Positions 9,045 to 18,332 are shown, counted from the stretch's first letter. The stretch: 20,373 bases of DNA from Gracilariopsis chorda (GCA_003194525.1 NBIV01000872.1:1-20373), one strand, 5' to 3'. Numbers and translations are program-made. Notes: generated by a model not told the origin, from the sequence alone.

Positions 9045-10844
9045 TCACATTCTCTGCCTACTCCACTCAACTCCAGTACCAAATGCCTCTTTTCTCTGCT
9101 TTGTATCGCTGTTGTTCATCGCATCGCCGTTTTGGATTGTAAGAACATGTTCCTCGATAATTTGTGGTGCCAGTCCCCCATTCATGATTCGAAAACCAAG
9201 ACGTCTATGATTTTTGTGAAACAAGTGAGCGTCCACATTCATTTTGGTAGTCAATCGTCTTCCAATATCACCAAGAAGACTTTCAATGAGAAACTATGAA
9301 GTCACTGGAGGGGGCCCACATTGTTTCAGAAGTTCTGGGAGGTGAATTATCGCGTGTGTGCTTAGGGTAAAGCAAAAAGAGTCGGATGGTTTCTGGTTGA
9401 ACCAGTCAACGAATTTTGGGTACAACTCCTCTACCACCCTCTCTGTTGCCTTTGACACAACTTTATCAAAACAATACTCAAAGCAGTGTGACACGAGCCT
9501 AGACGTGAGCACGGGTAAGCTCAATATCTCTTTCCTAACCCGGTGAAGATGGAAGAACAGAACAAGATACAACTCAAGGTGCTTTTTTAGGTATTCAGCC
9601 TTTTATCTTTCCAGATCGTACTACGACTACGGAGGTCTACCCCACGATATTGGAATACCGCCACAAGAAAGCTCCATGTCTCTGTTGATAGGGTTAAGCA
9701 ATGTTTTAGGAACACAATACGATGGCAACTCTTGCATTCGCTCAAGTCGTTGGTGGCTGCCAAATAAGAGCCGTAGCAGATGTTTCGACCATCCTAGGAG
9801 CACTGGATGCATGATTTCATATGGAAAGCTGTACTTAAAGTCCAAGGGCAGCTGACGGAGACACGTTTCAATCTTTATTCTACTTCTTAGCACCAGATGT
9901 TTATGTTCTGAGGATCTAACGGGCAGCCTTGTGAGAGCTTTTCATGAAGAAAATATATCTGGTCCTATGCTAGAAGAATTACATTTCATTCTTGTAATTT
10001 CTTCAGGTTTATAGCTGAGACGTTCAAAACCTGATGCTATGCGAACAGCAGCTTTGATTACTTGCTTGGGAATGTCAGGAACCACGCAACTGGTTTTGCA
10101 TTCTGGGACATAGATCTTCTTCTTGAAACAGAACCTGCAGAACAATGTGCCTGTGTGTCCAACATATCCTAACAACTTTGTAGCTGCAGGCCAGTCGGCA
10201 GTGAAGAACAACATATGGCCACGCACCGTGCGAAACTTTCCGTCAGCGTAGAGAACTCCGATAACCTTTTCTAACTTTCTGAAATCTGAAACGATCTCAT
10301 GCGTGAATGTGTCGATGTATTGAGAACCATGAGAACCAGGCACCACGCCGAGGATCCAGGCATTGTGTGCCCATGATCTCTCAAATGGATCGAAGTTATG
10401 GACGGTGCAAACGACAGGCCATGATGATATTGACTCGCCTCTTCTGTTTCGGGCACATTCAAGACCATCTTTACAAAAGCTGAAGAAGATAGTCAAGTCC
10501 TTTTCAGGGTCATGGTCCGCTATGTTTTTCATGTATCGCTTCTTGAACATCACCCCATCGTAGTAACCGTGAGAACTGGGTACACCTGTGAGCGAGTCGG
10601 AAGAGTTTAAACATTTCTTGAACCCCTGCACTAGCTGTTGAAATGATTCATTGGCAGAACAAAGTGCTTCAAAAGCTACAGATGGTTTTAAAAACCAGAC
10701 CTTGGGGGCTTCTTGTAGTGGCTTGACGCATATTGGACATTGGGATACATGTCCAAGCCTCCCAGCTTTGGCCACATGCCATTTTGGACACATTCCAATG
10801 GTACACTTGCTCAACAACGACCGACGAATTGCATAATTAATCAT
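9045..10844 (-). pseudogene. CACTA/En-Spm (tnp2-type) transposase, five in-frame stops
   Basis: From the ATG at 10844 about 600 codons can be followed in one frame with no frameshift. The N-terminus has a Cys/His cluster (CPKWH...CPIC, residues 19-39). The tnp2 core follows: CKDG with D126, SSWPVV at 140-145, ILGVVPGSH at 164-172, TADWPAA with D217 at 215-221, and a CRFC zinc pair at 236-239. After TGA at 9942-9944 the frame continues through IMHPVLLGW (near 9810) and WGRPP. It then meets three close stops (TAG, TAG, TAA within about 9600-9630), and goes on through HAIIHLPELLKQCG, TAG at 9294-9296, and ESLLGDIGRRLTTKMN. All five stops can be explained by C-to-T or G-to-A transitions from Arg, Gln or Trp codons. 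Terminal inverted repeats were not found. Confidence 0.75.
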
Positions 10845-10894
10845 TGATCTGTACGAAATACGTGCCGTGCTCTAACTGGGTTAAGTAAAAGAAG

Positions 10895-11412
10895 TCATTC
10901 AATTTTGTGCTGAGGAATTCCAGACAGCTCTGCTGTATAGAGAGGTTCGTTCATTCTCTTGAAATCCGTTGCATCTATGCTTAACTCTTCGTCAACTTCT
11001 GAACGCTGAACCAATAAGCCAGCCGTATCAGAAAGGTACGCTTCTTCAGAATGTTGACCGTAACTGCTTGCCTCCGAAAAGCCGTGAACACGGTATCGTC
11101 TCCAAGCGAGTCGATGCACTTGTCCATACGAAGGATGGGGTATGTAACCGTAACGGTAACGGCATTGCGCTGGCAATAGTCGACACAGAACCTCCAGGTT
11201 CCCTCAGCTTTTAACACCAGTACAACTGGAGATGCCCAGGGTGATTGAGCGGGATCTAATCCATCTGCGCGGAGCATTTGGTTCATTGGGTCTGCTACTC
11301 TTCCCGAGGTTTTTGTCCTGGACTGTAAGGGGGTTATGCCATCGGACGTGCACCCGGTAACAAATCTATCCGGTGTTTCGTTGCAATAATCTCGCCGAAC
11401 GAGCCATCCCAC
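10895..11412 (-). pseudogene. gypsy RT fragment with internal deletion of the catalytic core
   Basis: The frame starting at 11412 contains SPWASPVVLV, a WRFCVDY block and SLGDDTVFTAF, the usual start of gypsy RT. Directly after TVFTAF it reads a block resembling the VTLNLKKC segment that normally lies about 100 residues further on. It then shifts frame into DTAGLL...LSIDA, which resembles the connection domain (about 10895-11020). The MPFGL and YxDD parts are therefore deleted, with a junction near 11076-11085. The fragment cannot be active. Confidence 0.65.
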
Positions 11413-12617
11413 ATCGTGGTAAATTGCCGTAGCGTTGCATGGAGTTTGTCGCAGTGTGACTCCAGTACATGGCCGAGTTGTATATCTTTGAATGCTTTTA
11501 TGGGGCCCACTTGATCAGAAAGCGCTGTAAAACTGTCCTGTGAGACAGGTGTGGCCGTTGCTTCCGAGTTACTCGGGGTGTTTGACATTAAAAAAACGGT
11601 TTCCTCCCCCTGTTTTGACGATAGTTCGTCATTGGTGGGGGTGGCTTCCTCTGAAGAGGCGGCGATTCCAAGAACATGGGCGGTTGTCATCTTCGTCGGT
11701 ATCATCCCAGGGGGGTGTGAAGTGACGCTTCCAATTACTTGGTTCTTTACCCGATACTGGAGGCGTTGGCCAAGATTGGCAACGAGTATGCGGAAAGGAA
11801 CATCCACGGTAACGTGAACAATTCTGTTTGCCAGCGTGAGCTGATATTTCTCGTAAAACGAGGACAGAGGTTGAATAACCATATTACCATGATGACGGCT
11901 ATTTAATTGCACCCAGAGTTGGGACTCACGCGGTATAAAAACCAAGGCTGCAACTCGAAGTTTGATGGAATCGCGAGACGCAGGCAGTGGTTCCCGCGCA
12001 GCAGGTAGTGGGACATGCTTCTGCGAGGCACGCGACAGTGGATGACGGACGATCGGGACTGACGATCCGTCGTCGAGTTCCACATGCCTAACGCGGGACC
12101 TGATGGCGTCGAAAAAGCTGTCCCAGTAATTACATCCCGGTATGACTGAAGCGGCCAGTGATTGACAAACAATAAAGTCAAGCTTCACCACGGAGGTGCC
12201 GAACCACACGACTAAGTCGACGGTAACCACCGTTTTTAGCGAATTGTTGTTCGCATCTGCCACGTCGGGAACCATTTCGGAACTAATACGAGACCACACC
12301 TGCGGGGGTAGCAATGATTCCACGATGACTTTGGGGCCTGCACCTGTGTCCAGGACTGTTAGAAATCTCACCAATGAAATGGGTGTCAAGGCCAAGGTCA
12401 GCATAAACCTCGTAGTTGCGCTTGGCCATGACCAAGACCATATCCGCGATACAGGGGTTTTTATTCGGTATGCACGGGCGATGCAGCAAGAAAGTTGTGC
12501 AGAGTCCACGTCTGCGGTGTTCTTCCTTGACAGTATTTTCAGCGGGAGGGAGGTGGCGACGCCTCGGGCGTCAACAGCCTCATCTCTGAGGACGCCTCTC
12601 CCAAAGGGCAGACTCAC
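11334..12617 (-). pseudogene. gypsy protease and protease-RT linker
   Basis: This 427-codon open frame has the retropepsin active-site motif LDTGA (DTGA codons at 12350-12339), preceded by the hydrophobic strand RFLTV and followed by a gypsy-type linker that ends at GEIIATKHRIDLLPGARP, the peptide that precedes RT in many Ty3/gypsy elements. The RT block continues in another frame at 11412. The ATG at 12617 is probably not a true start, because upstream coding (zinc knuckle) lies in another frame. Confidence 0.7.
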
Positions 12618-12909
12618 TCAGTTAGTTTTCCTGGGAGGTTCCCGCCATAGGCGGTATTTTAGGATTCCCGACCACGAGATCTTCGTTCCGTGGGCTGGGG
12701 TTTTTATCCGCATAAGCGGTGGTTGCGTCGGACGTTTGCGTAACTTCCCGATTCGGGTTAATTGAAGCTAGCAGCGCACGCAGGATATGTGGCAGGGCAT
12801 GCGAGAAGTCCGTTCTAGCACGGAGTTAGAAAGCCGTTGGAACGGAACGTTTCCCATCTGGAGTGAGGGCCTCATAATTTACCACCACCTGGGCTATATC
12901 CTCCAGCGA

Positions 12910-12957
12910 GCAAAGAAGCTGAAGGGATTTATGGCCATGGGTGTAGCAAAGGTGGCA
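12910..12957 (-). pseudogene. Gag zinc knuckle (CCHC) remnant
   Basis: On the minus strand CHLCYTHGHKSLQLLC gives C-x2-C-x4-H-x6-C, two residues longer than the standard C-x2-C-x4-H-x4-C before the last Cys. It sits between the gag capsid remnant and the protease, where a nucleocapsid knuckle belongs. Confidence 0.5.
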
Positions 12958-13259
12958 AAACTAGAGCCAAAACGCCGGTGCGCCGGTTAATATCCCGAGC
13001 ATTGGGGAAGCGCCCTGCAGGGCGGGTGTCATTCCATCCAGGCCGTTGATAGCGGGTTTGACCGTTCATAAACGGGACTCATGGTGGTTGAACGCGATTG
13101 TTCCTCACGTACAATACAGGGTTGTTTTGCGCCGTTTCGAACATGTCCTCCGTCGTTGACGGTAGGTATGTGGTTGGTATAGACACAACACCTCCCTGTG
13201 CTAAATGCACGGTGTCGTATCCCTGGTGGGGGGGTTCTATCCGCTAAAAGCGAGGGCGA
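12958..13259. other. hairpin-dense gap between gag and the zinc knuckle
   Basis: I cannot follow coding here. It holds CCGG-TGCG-CCGG (12975-12986), a 14-bp perfect palindrome CGCCCTGCAGGGCG (13011-13024), CCGTT-CATA-AACGG (13062-13075), CCGTC-GTT-GACGG (13150-13162) and GTGC/GCAC (13198-13210). Confidence 0.5.
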
Positions 13260-14801
13260 TTAGGAGTCAATCTCCACCACCAACGCCGTGGCGGGCTTAG
13301 ACAGAGGATTAGGGGTTCTTGCATGAAGTGCTTCTCTTTCCGTTCGAGCGTGCTGAACAGGCTTGAGGTAGGTGATTCTCCGCTTGTCCTCGCGGAAACG
13401 AGTGACAAAGACTCCGGATTGCCTGGTCAAGGCCATCGATGAACATGATACAACGATCCACTGCGGGGTATACATTCCCACAACGGTGAAAGGCCTTGTT
13501 AAAGCGCACCGAGTAGTCGGTTTCAGTCTCGCCCGAGGTTTGAAGAGTGTCTCGCAGAGCAAGGATTGCCCCTGAATGGCAGTATTGGTGGCATAGGAGC
13601 GCAATAAATATTGCACAGCCTCTGGGCAGCAAGTTATTCCTCCCTCTGAGGCACGAGATGATCCTCTGACAGAGTTGTACTGGTCGTCTGCCACTCCCGT
13701 AAGAAATTGTGTAATGCCAAATCGGCTTGTCCCTCATTCATTCCGAGGATATTGGCTTCCTCTACAAAGCGGGAAAGGAAGTCCACCACAATAACTGGGC
13801 TTTTTCCAGTAAAATACTGGCTACGCAGTGAGAGTTGCATACGTTTTATGCACTCTTTCACCTTGCCCGTGCCACAGGGTGTACGTCCTAGAGAGGAATC
13901 TTCGAGCTGGTAGTACCGGTATGACTATAGTTGCCGATACAACGAGTTAGTCGTTTTTAATTCCCCGAGGCCAGGGTGTCTTCTCCCTCTGCTGTGGGTC
14001 CGAATCCCACCTTGGGTGGTGGATGAACGCTTAGGGCGGGAAGAACGGCCTCGTTTCTCGTCCTCCGAGTCGCATTCCAAGGAACAAGAACCTTCTGGCC
14101 TGTTTCTGGATGAATCCGGTGATTTCGTAGAATCAGAATCCGAGTGATCTAGTTTTATGTTTCCGCTTATAGTGGCGCTTCCTTCTTCCAGCATGTTGGT
14201 CGTTGTGTGACGAGGCTGGTGGCAGATCATCTGGGGACGGTTTATCTTTAAGGATATACTGCTCTAATGTCTCCAGACAGGCACGAGCTCGATCGAATCG
14301 AGAGTCATCCACTTCTATGAAGGTGGTGAGTTGCCCCAAAAGTTCTAACGTGAAGTTGACATCAGACATAAGATACGGAGATTCTCTGCGACCAACTTTG
14401 GAGGGGTGTCCCATCAACACCTCATGGAGGCTTCGTAACTCCCCTAAGGGTTCGTGGTGGTTCACAAAGCGTGAACCTGAGATTCCAGGAAATTCCCCTG
14501 GGGGGTTGTATCGCCCGTCAGACGGGTTCAGGTGAGGCGGTGGCCACGGCCGGAGCCGGATGAAAACCATCCACAGCATTCGATAACGGGGTCAGAGTAG
14601 AGTTCCGGGGTTTTTGGAATAGGTTTGAGGTCCTAGACGAGGCACCCCCAGCATGACTGGATTTAGCCCAAGTCGGGATACGAGAAACGAACCGAACTTC
14701 GGAGTTATCTCCACCATTGTGGGAGCGGCTGCGCGTAGTCGCAGGCTCCACAGAAGAGGGCTTTCTCGACATGAGGGCCAACCGTTACGACGGGAAAACA
14801 A
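13260..14801 (-). pseudogene. gypsy gag, frameshifted
   Basis: Several overlapping minus-strand frames together resemble a retrotransposon Gag. A Ser/Arg-rich N-terminus begins at the ATG near 14771 and runs to TGA inside a hairpin at 14514-14526. A middle block continues in another frame (14579-14133). A charged linker follows (14230-13925). Capsid-like blocks come next: LSRFVEEANILGMNEGQADLAL (13861-13634), then a segment with AILALRDTLQTSGETETDY and RFNKAFHRCGNV followed by MFIDGL (13737-13309). The last piece matches the capsid C-terminal pattern of gypsy Gags. At least three frame changes are needed. Confidence 0.6.
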
Positions 14802-14866
14802 CGGAACTTCCGGAAACCAAACATAAGAAACAAAACCTCGAAAGAGGGAACCAAATACAAAACCGA

Positions 14867-14884
14867 TTCTAAGTCAGGACACCA
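14867..14884 (-). other. probable primer-binding site of the second gypsy element
   Basis: On the minus strand TGGTGTCCTGACTT begins three bases after the 5' LTR end at 14888. PBS sequences start with TGG, complementary to the tRNA CCA end. Read as a tRNA 3' half, the site and its continuation give a 7-bp acceptor strand, a 5-base T-stem strand and part of a T-loop, with C56-G57-A58 kept. The donor tRNA was not identified. Confidence 0.5.
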
Positions 14885-14887
14885 CTT

Positions 14888-15671
14888 TATAGTGCAATGC
14901 CCGGAAGCGGTAGTGCACCGAAAGACGTTCGGGATATTTCCTCGTTAGAGGTGAGCCCAGCTGGGTGGAGCCCTTCCAGTAGTGGCACGACTATGTCAGT
15001 TGTAAGGTCGAGGCCACCTGTCGCAACTTGCGCAGGGAGGTTGAGACAGAATCAGGTATTCGCAGAAGTAGTGTGTGGGGGTGGTCGTCCTCTAGAGAAG
15101 TGAAGTTTCCAAGTTAGCAGCACGCACGACCACGAGCCGTGGGTAGCGGCAAAACCACCCTGTAAAGGGAAAAGAAAAGGGGGAGCTGAGTCACGAGTTT
15201 TGTGACGAAGACTAACGGCAATGCCGGTAAATAAACCTTATACAAGGCGAACACTAAGAAAAGCTGGAATAAACAATACGAATACTAGGGTCCTTTAGAA
15301 CTGGTTTAGAATTTGCGTATGCGACGGTGCTTCCCCCCAAAGAGGAGTAGAGAGAACGTAAAGGCGGTGAGATCTAGAGCCAGTTCCCCAGTTGGGGTCC
15401 CTTGTTGGGAAGTTTTACTGGTCGAAGGCAATTCGCCGGCGCACTAAGTACTAGCCATCCCAGAAATGGGTGTAAAAGTAATAAATAAAATTAACTAAAT
15501 TACTCCACTCTGGTGTTCATGCCCACTACTGTGCCAACTGCCAGTTGACTCTTCATTGTCCCATGTGTCCAATTCACTATTAGTGGTCGAAGGTCATGCA
15601 ATACTACATTACGAAATATTCGGAAATCAACCAAGTACAAAAGAATCCATCCCTGAGGGCATTGCACTTTA
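14888..15671 (-). repeat. LTR copy A: 5' LTR of the second gypsy element
   Basis: This 784-bp segment is related over its full length to 16752-17583. Its ends are an imperfect 15-bp inverted repeat (left TATAGTGCAATGCCC; right, reversed, TAAAGTGCAATGCCC); the LTR dinucleotides TG/CA have become TA at both ends. It lies directly upstream of the PBS and gag on the minus strand. Conserved hairpins include 14918-14932, 14940-14951, 15017-15036, 15158-15169, 15190-15206, 15216-15226, 15236-15247 and 15459-15470. AATAAATAAA at 15480-15489 reads as a poly(A) signal on + or as a TATA-like TTTATTTATT on - about 182 bases from the LTR start. There is no matching target duplication because the other LTR is missing. 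Confidence 0.7.
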
Positions 15672-16746
15672 TGCGTCATCGTTGCAGTCAAGGTACGTCA
15701 CATTAAAACCTCGACAAAGACAAGTCATTGACCACCGCATTGCCGCATTGCAACAACGACCGGCGGTGCAGGACGAACAAGCACTCCTGGAAACGTGTCT
15801 TTGTGCAAGGATCTGCAGGAACCGGAAAGACATACGTGCTCAACATCCTTCGTGATATCGCTGAGTCGGAAGGGATCTGCCCGAAAATGACTGCTACAAC
15901 AGGCATTGCACGTTCGTTGTACGAACGTGGCCGCACGTTACATAACCTGCTCGGACTGGGTTACCTGACAAGGACAGTACAAGCAGGACTACAGCCACTT
16001 TGTCAAAGTATGGTCCCGGATCTCAACGTGCAGAAATGCTACGCAAAATAAAATTGCTCGTCTTAGATGAGGCGACTATGCTCTCACAAACGCTCTTTGA
16101 ACTCATGAGGGCGTTGCTCATAGATCGTGGCTGCAATGGAATGGAAAAAACTGCCTCCGTTCGGGGCTTAACCATCGTGCTATCCGGCGAATACTCTCAG
16201 CTGCTCCATTGGTGCCACAGTGTACATGGAGCCCGAGCCAAGTTGAAATGTGAGACGAGTGTACAAAAATATTCTCAGCGAATTGCCGTGGAAGAGGATC
16301 TGTGGACATTTGCTCGGTTAAGTGCTCCACCTCATCTAATAAGTATGCCAAGCCGATGATCCGGCATTTGCATTGCGGTTTTTTCGTTCCATTGCACGGA
16401 ACACAAAATATCCAACAACGCTTCAATATCACTCAGATCTACCAGGTGGCATGAAAAATTGTTACCAAATTCCTGTGGAAGGGCCTCAAAACACGACGCA
16501 AGGAGAAGTAGTTCTCAGCAAAAAATGTTCATTGCCTCCACTAACCAGTTGGTCGACGAACATAATGCGGCAGCGCTAGATCTGTTTCCTGGTAAGCGCT
16601 TAACTCTTCCGTCAGCGACAAACGTACCACCTGATCGCGGACAGAACCAAGAGTCTGACATCCCCAGTACTATCTTTTCCGAGTTTGCATATCAGTATGC
16701 GTCTACTGGAGTACCGCCTCATAACTTGAACGTGAAGATCGATGTG

Positions 16747-17588
16747 CCAGTTGTGGTGCAATGCCCCAAAGGGGAAAAACACCGAAAGACGTTCGGGATC
16801 TTCCTCTCACGAGGTGAACCCAGTTGAGTAGAGCCCTCCCAGAGGTGTCACGGCGAAGCCGGTTTGTAAGACCAGGGACACCTGTCGGGACTCGCGCAGG
16901 GAGGTGAAGGCGAAGAATCGGTATCCGCGTGAGCGGGGTGTGATCCTCAGTAGAGGTATGTTTCCACGTAAGTGGGGAAGTGTGAGCGGGTGCACACAGG
17001 AGGAGCCGCGGGTAGCGGGATGTACTACCCTGAAAGGGGGAAGGAGGAGAGTGAAGGGAAAGGAAGAAGAGTGGGCGAGGGTGAGTCGCGAGAGCGACGA
17101 ACGAATACGGCAATGCCGGTGGACAGGACTCCCTATACAGGGCGAAACACCAATGTTATTGGAACAATTATTCTCCCAAGGATGGACCTCTTTAGATGTG
17201 AAAGGGGGTTAGATGTCCGTGGTTTACGGCGCTTCCCTCCAAGGAGGAGTAGAGCACGCGCGCAAGCGGTAACAACTAGAGCCAATTCCCCAGGTTTGGG
17301 TCCCTTGTTGGGGAAGGTTTACTGGTGCGACGGCAGTGCGCAGTGCGCAAGTCGTACTAGCTTCCCAGAAATGGGTGTGAAAATAATAAATAAAATCAAC
17401 TAAAATACTCCAAATTTCGTGGCAACATCCACTACAGTGGCCAACCGCCAATTGACCCAAAACCGTGTCCCACGTGTCCATACCCACCATTGTGAGGCGT
17501 AGTTCATATACACACTACACAACCGATAATATCGGGAAAACGATCAAGTACCAGGAATCCCTCTCTGAGGGCGTTGCACTTCACCAGT
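16747..17588. repeat. target-site duplication CCAGT flanking LTR copy B
   Basis: CCAGT is found at 16747-16751 and again at 17584-17588, immediately outside copy B. The match happens to extend to ten bases (CCAGTTGTGG) because the left end of the LTR begins TGTGG like the host sequence; alignment of the LTR end with copy A favours a 5-bp duplication, as usual for gypsy integrases. Confidence 0.7.
16752..17583 (-). mobile_element. LTR copy B: solo LTR inserted in the helicase pseudogene
   Basis: This 832-bp relative of copy A has ends TGTGGTGCAATGCCC and, reversed, TGAAGTGCAACGCCC, so on the minus strand it starts TG and ends CA. No gag or pol adjoins it, as expected for a solo LTR left by recombination. 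Hairpins cover 16764-17375, including 16782-16796, 16803-16814, 16851-16861, 16925-16936, 16964-16975, 17006-17018, 17028-17039, 17085-17098, 17108-17118, 17131-17142, 17150-17162, 17259-17268 and 17364-17375. AATAAATAAA is at 17385-17394. The helicase reading frame is continuous across the site when the LTR and one duplication are left out. Confidence 0.75.
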
Positions 17589-18166
17589 TGTGGCAGTTTT
17601 GAACGTGCTGTATTCTGCCGTGTTCAACGGAAATCTGTTCGTAGTCGTGCATGTCGATCAATTTAGAATGAATTTAGCTCTATTTGACGATATAGGAAAA
17701 GGTTCTGGAACGAAAGCTCCTAAATTATATCGAAGTCTAGTTTTCTTTTGCAGAAACTCCCATAATTTGAAGATTGTTCTCCGTTCGTCTCGATTTTGCA
17801 CCTTTTCATAAAAGAAAGAGAAATACCTTGGATAGCTTAGTTGTGGATGTTCAATCCAAGTTTATCTGCGCTGGTCAGTTTTTTGTCGCATTGTTGCGCG
17901 TTAAAATGAGCAAAAAAGAGCTGCTTCTGCATGACCTACAGCTTGCGTTTACGAGTGCTCACACATTTTATCCCATGTTTGGGACTATCACCAGACCAGT
18001 GCTGTTTGTATCCATTCCGTTTTGCATCTTTTAACAACCGTAATTATATTCCTTGGTTTTTTTCATTCATTGAATTAAACTGCTTGGTTTTTTGCTTTTG
18101 CTTTCTCCATCCTATTTTTCTTCTCACCGCTGTTTATCACTCCTCCACCGAGGCGCGCAGCATTAT

Positions 18167-18229
18167 GACAAGAGGAAGCGGCCTTCGGCTCGCAAAGCCG
18201 CCCGCGGCCGAAGGTCGCTTATTCTTGTC
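18167..18229. repeat. long stem-loop with 23-base arms
   Basis: The arms 18167-18189 and 18207-18229 pair at 20 of 23 positions; as RNA read on + two of the three exceptions are G-U pairs and one is G-A. The loop is 17 bases (18190-18206). It could be a foldback element, a structured RNA or a small-RNA precursor; nothing here decides between them. Confidence 0.6.
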
Positions 18230-18332
18230 GTACGTAATCCGATGATTTGCTCTTTTGTGTCGTTGACCATTTGGGTCGCCCCAAATTTTTTTCAGAAACG
18301 CACCAGTGGGGAAAGCACAAGAAGACCAAATC

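Larger units (their letters stand above)
10895..15671 (-). mobile_element. second Ty3/gypsy retrotransposon, minus strand, 3'-truncated
   Basis: Read on the minus strand the order is LTR (15671-14888), primer-binding site, gag, zinc knuckle, aspartic protease, and partial reverse transcriptase. Then the element stops near 10895, against the CACTA transposase remnant. RNase H, integrase and the 3' LTR are missing. Frames shift repeatedly. The family differs from the first gypsy element, with different RT and LTR sequences. Confidence 0.75.
15672..17935 (+). pseudogene. PIF1/Helitron-type DNA helicase, frameshifted and split by an LTR insertion
   Basis: PIF1 helicases are 5'-3' SF1 DNA helicases; Helitrons carry one fused to a Rep domain. 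The start of the helicase (LKPRQRQVIDHRIAALQQ, frame 1) follows LTR copy A directly. Walker A GSAGTGKT is at 15809-15832 (frame 2). Walker B LLVLDEATM is at 16054-16080 (frame 1), then motif III VLSGEYSQLL near 16177-16206. A FIASTNQLVDEHN block lies near 16525, and PPHNLNVKIDVPVVV runs up to the LTR insertion at 16752. Right of the insertion the same frame resumes with a VFNG and VVVHVDQF region and FFCRNSHNLKIV. It then shifts to frame 2 for DVQSKF...GQFFVALLRV, the motif VI region, near 17850-17905. The N-terminal part is missing. Confidence 0.8.

Noticed and set aside
9942..9944. Stop codon reassignment to explain the transposase stops
   Set aside because: All three stop types occur inside the frame, while the genes around end at ordinary stops; mutation is simpler.
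16757..16827. Continuation of the helicase frame into CPKGEKHRK...
   Set aside because: This is translation of LTR copy B, not helicase; the true continuation lies at 17584.
16747..17593. Reading copy B as a Mutator-like element with a 9-10 bp target duplication
   Set aside because: Alignment of its left end with copy A extends the element five bases outward, leaving a normal 5-bp duplication and TG/CA ends; copy A also adjoins a PBS and gag. Kept as an alternative in the findings.
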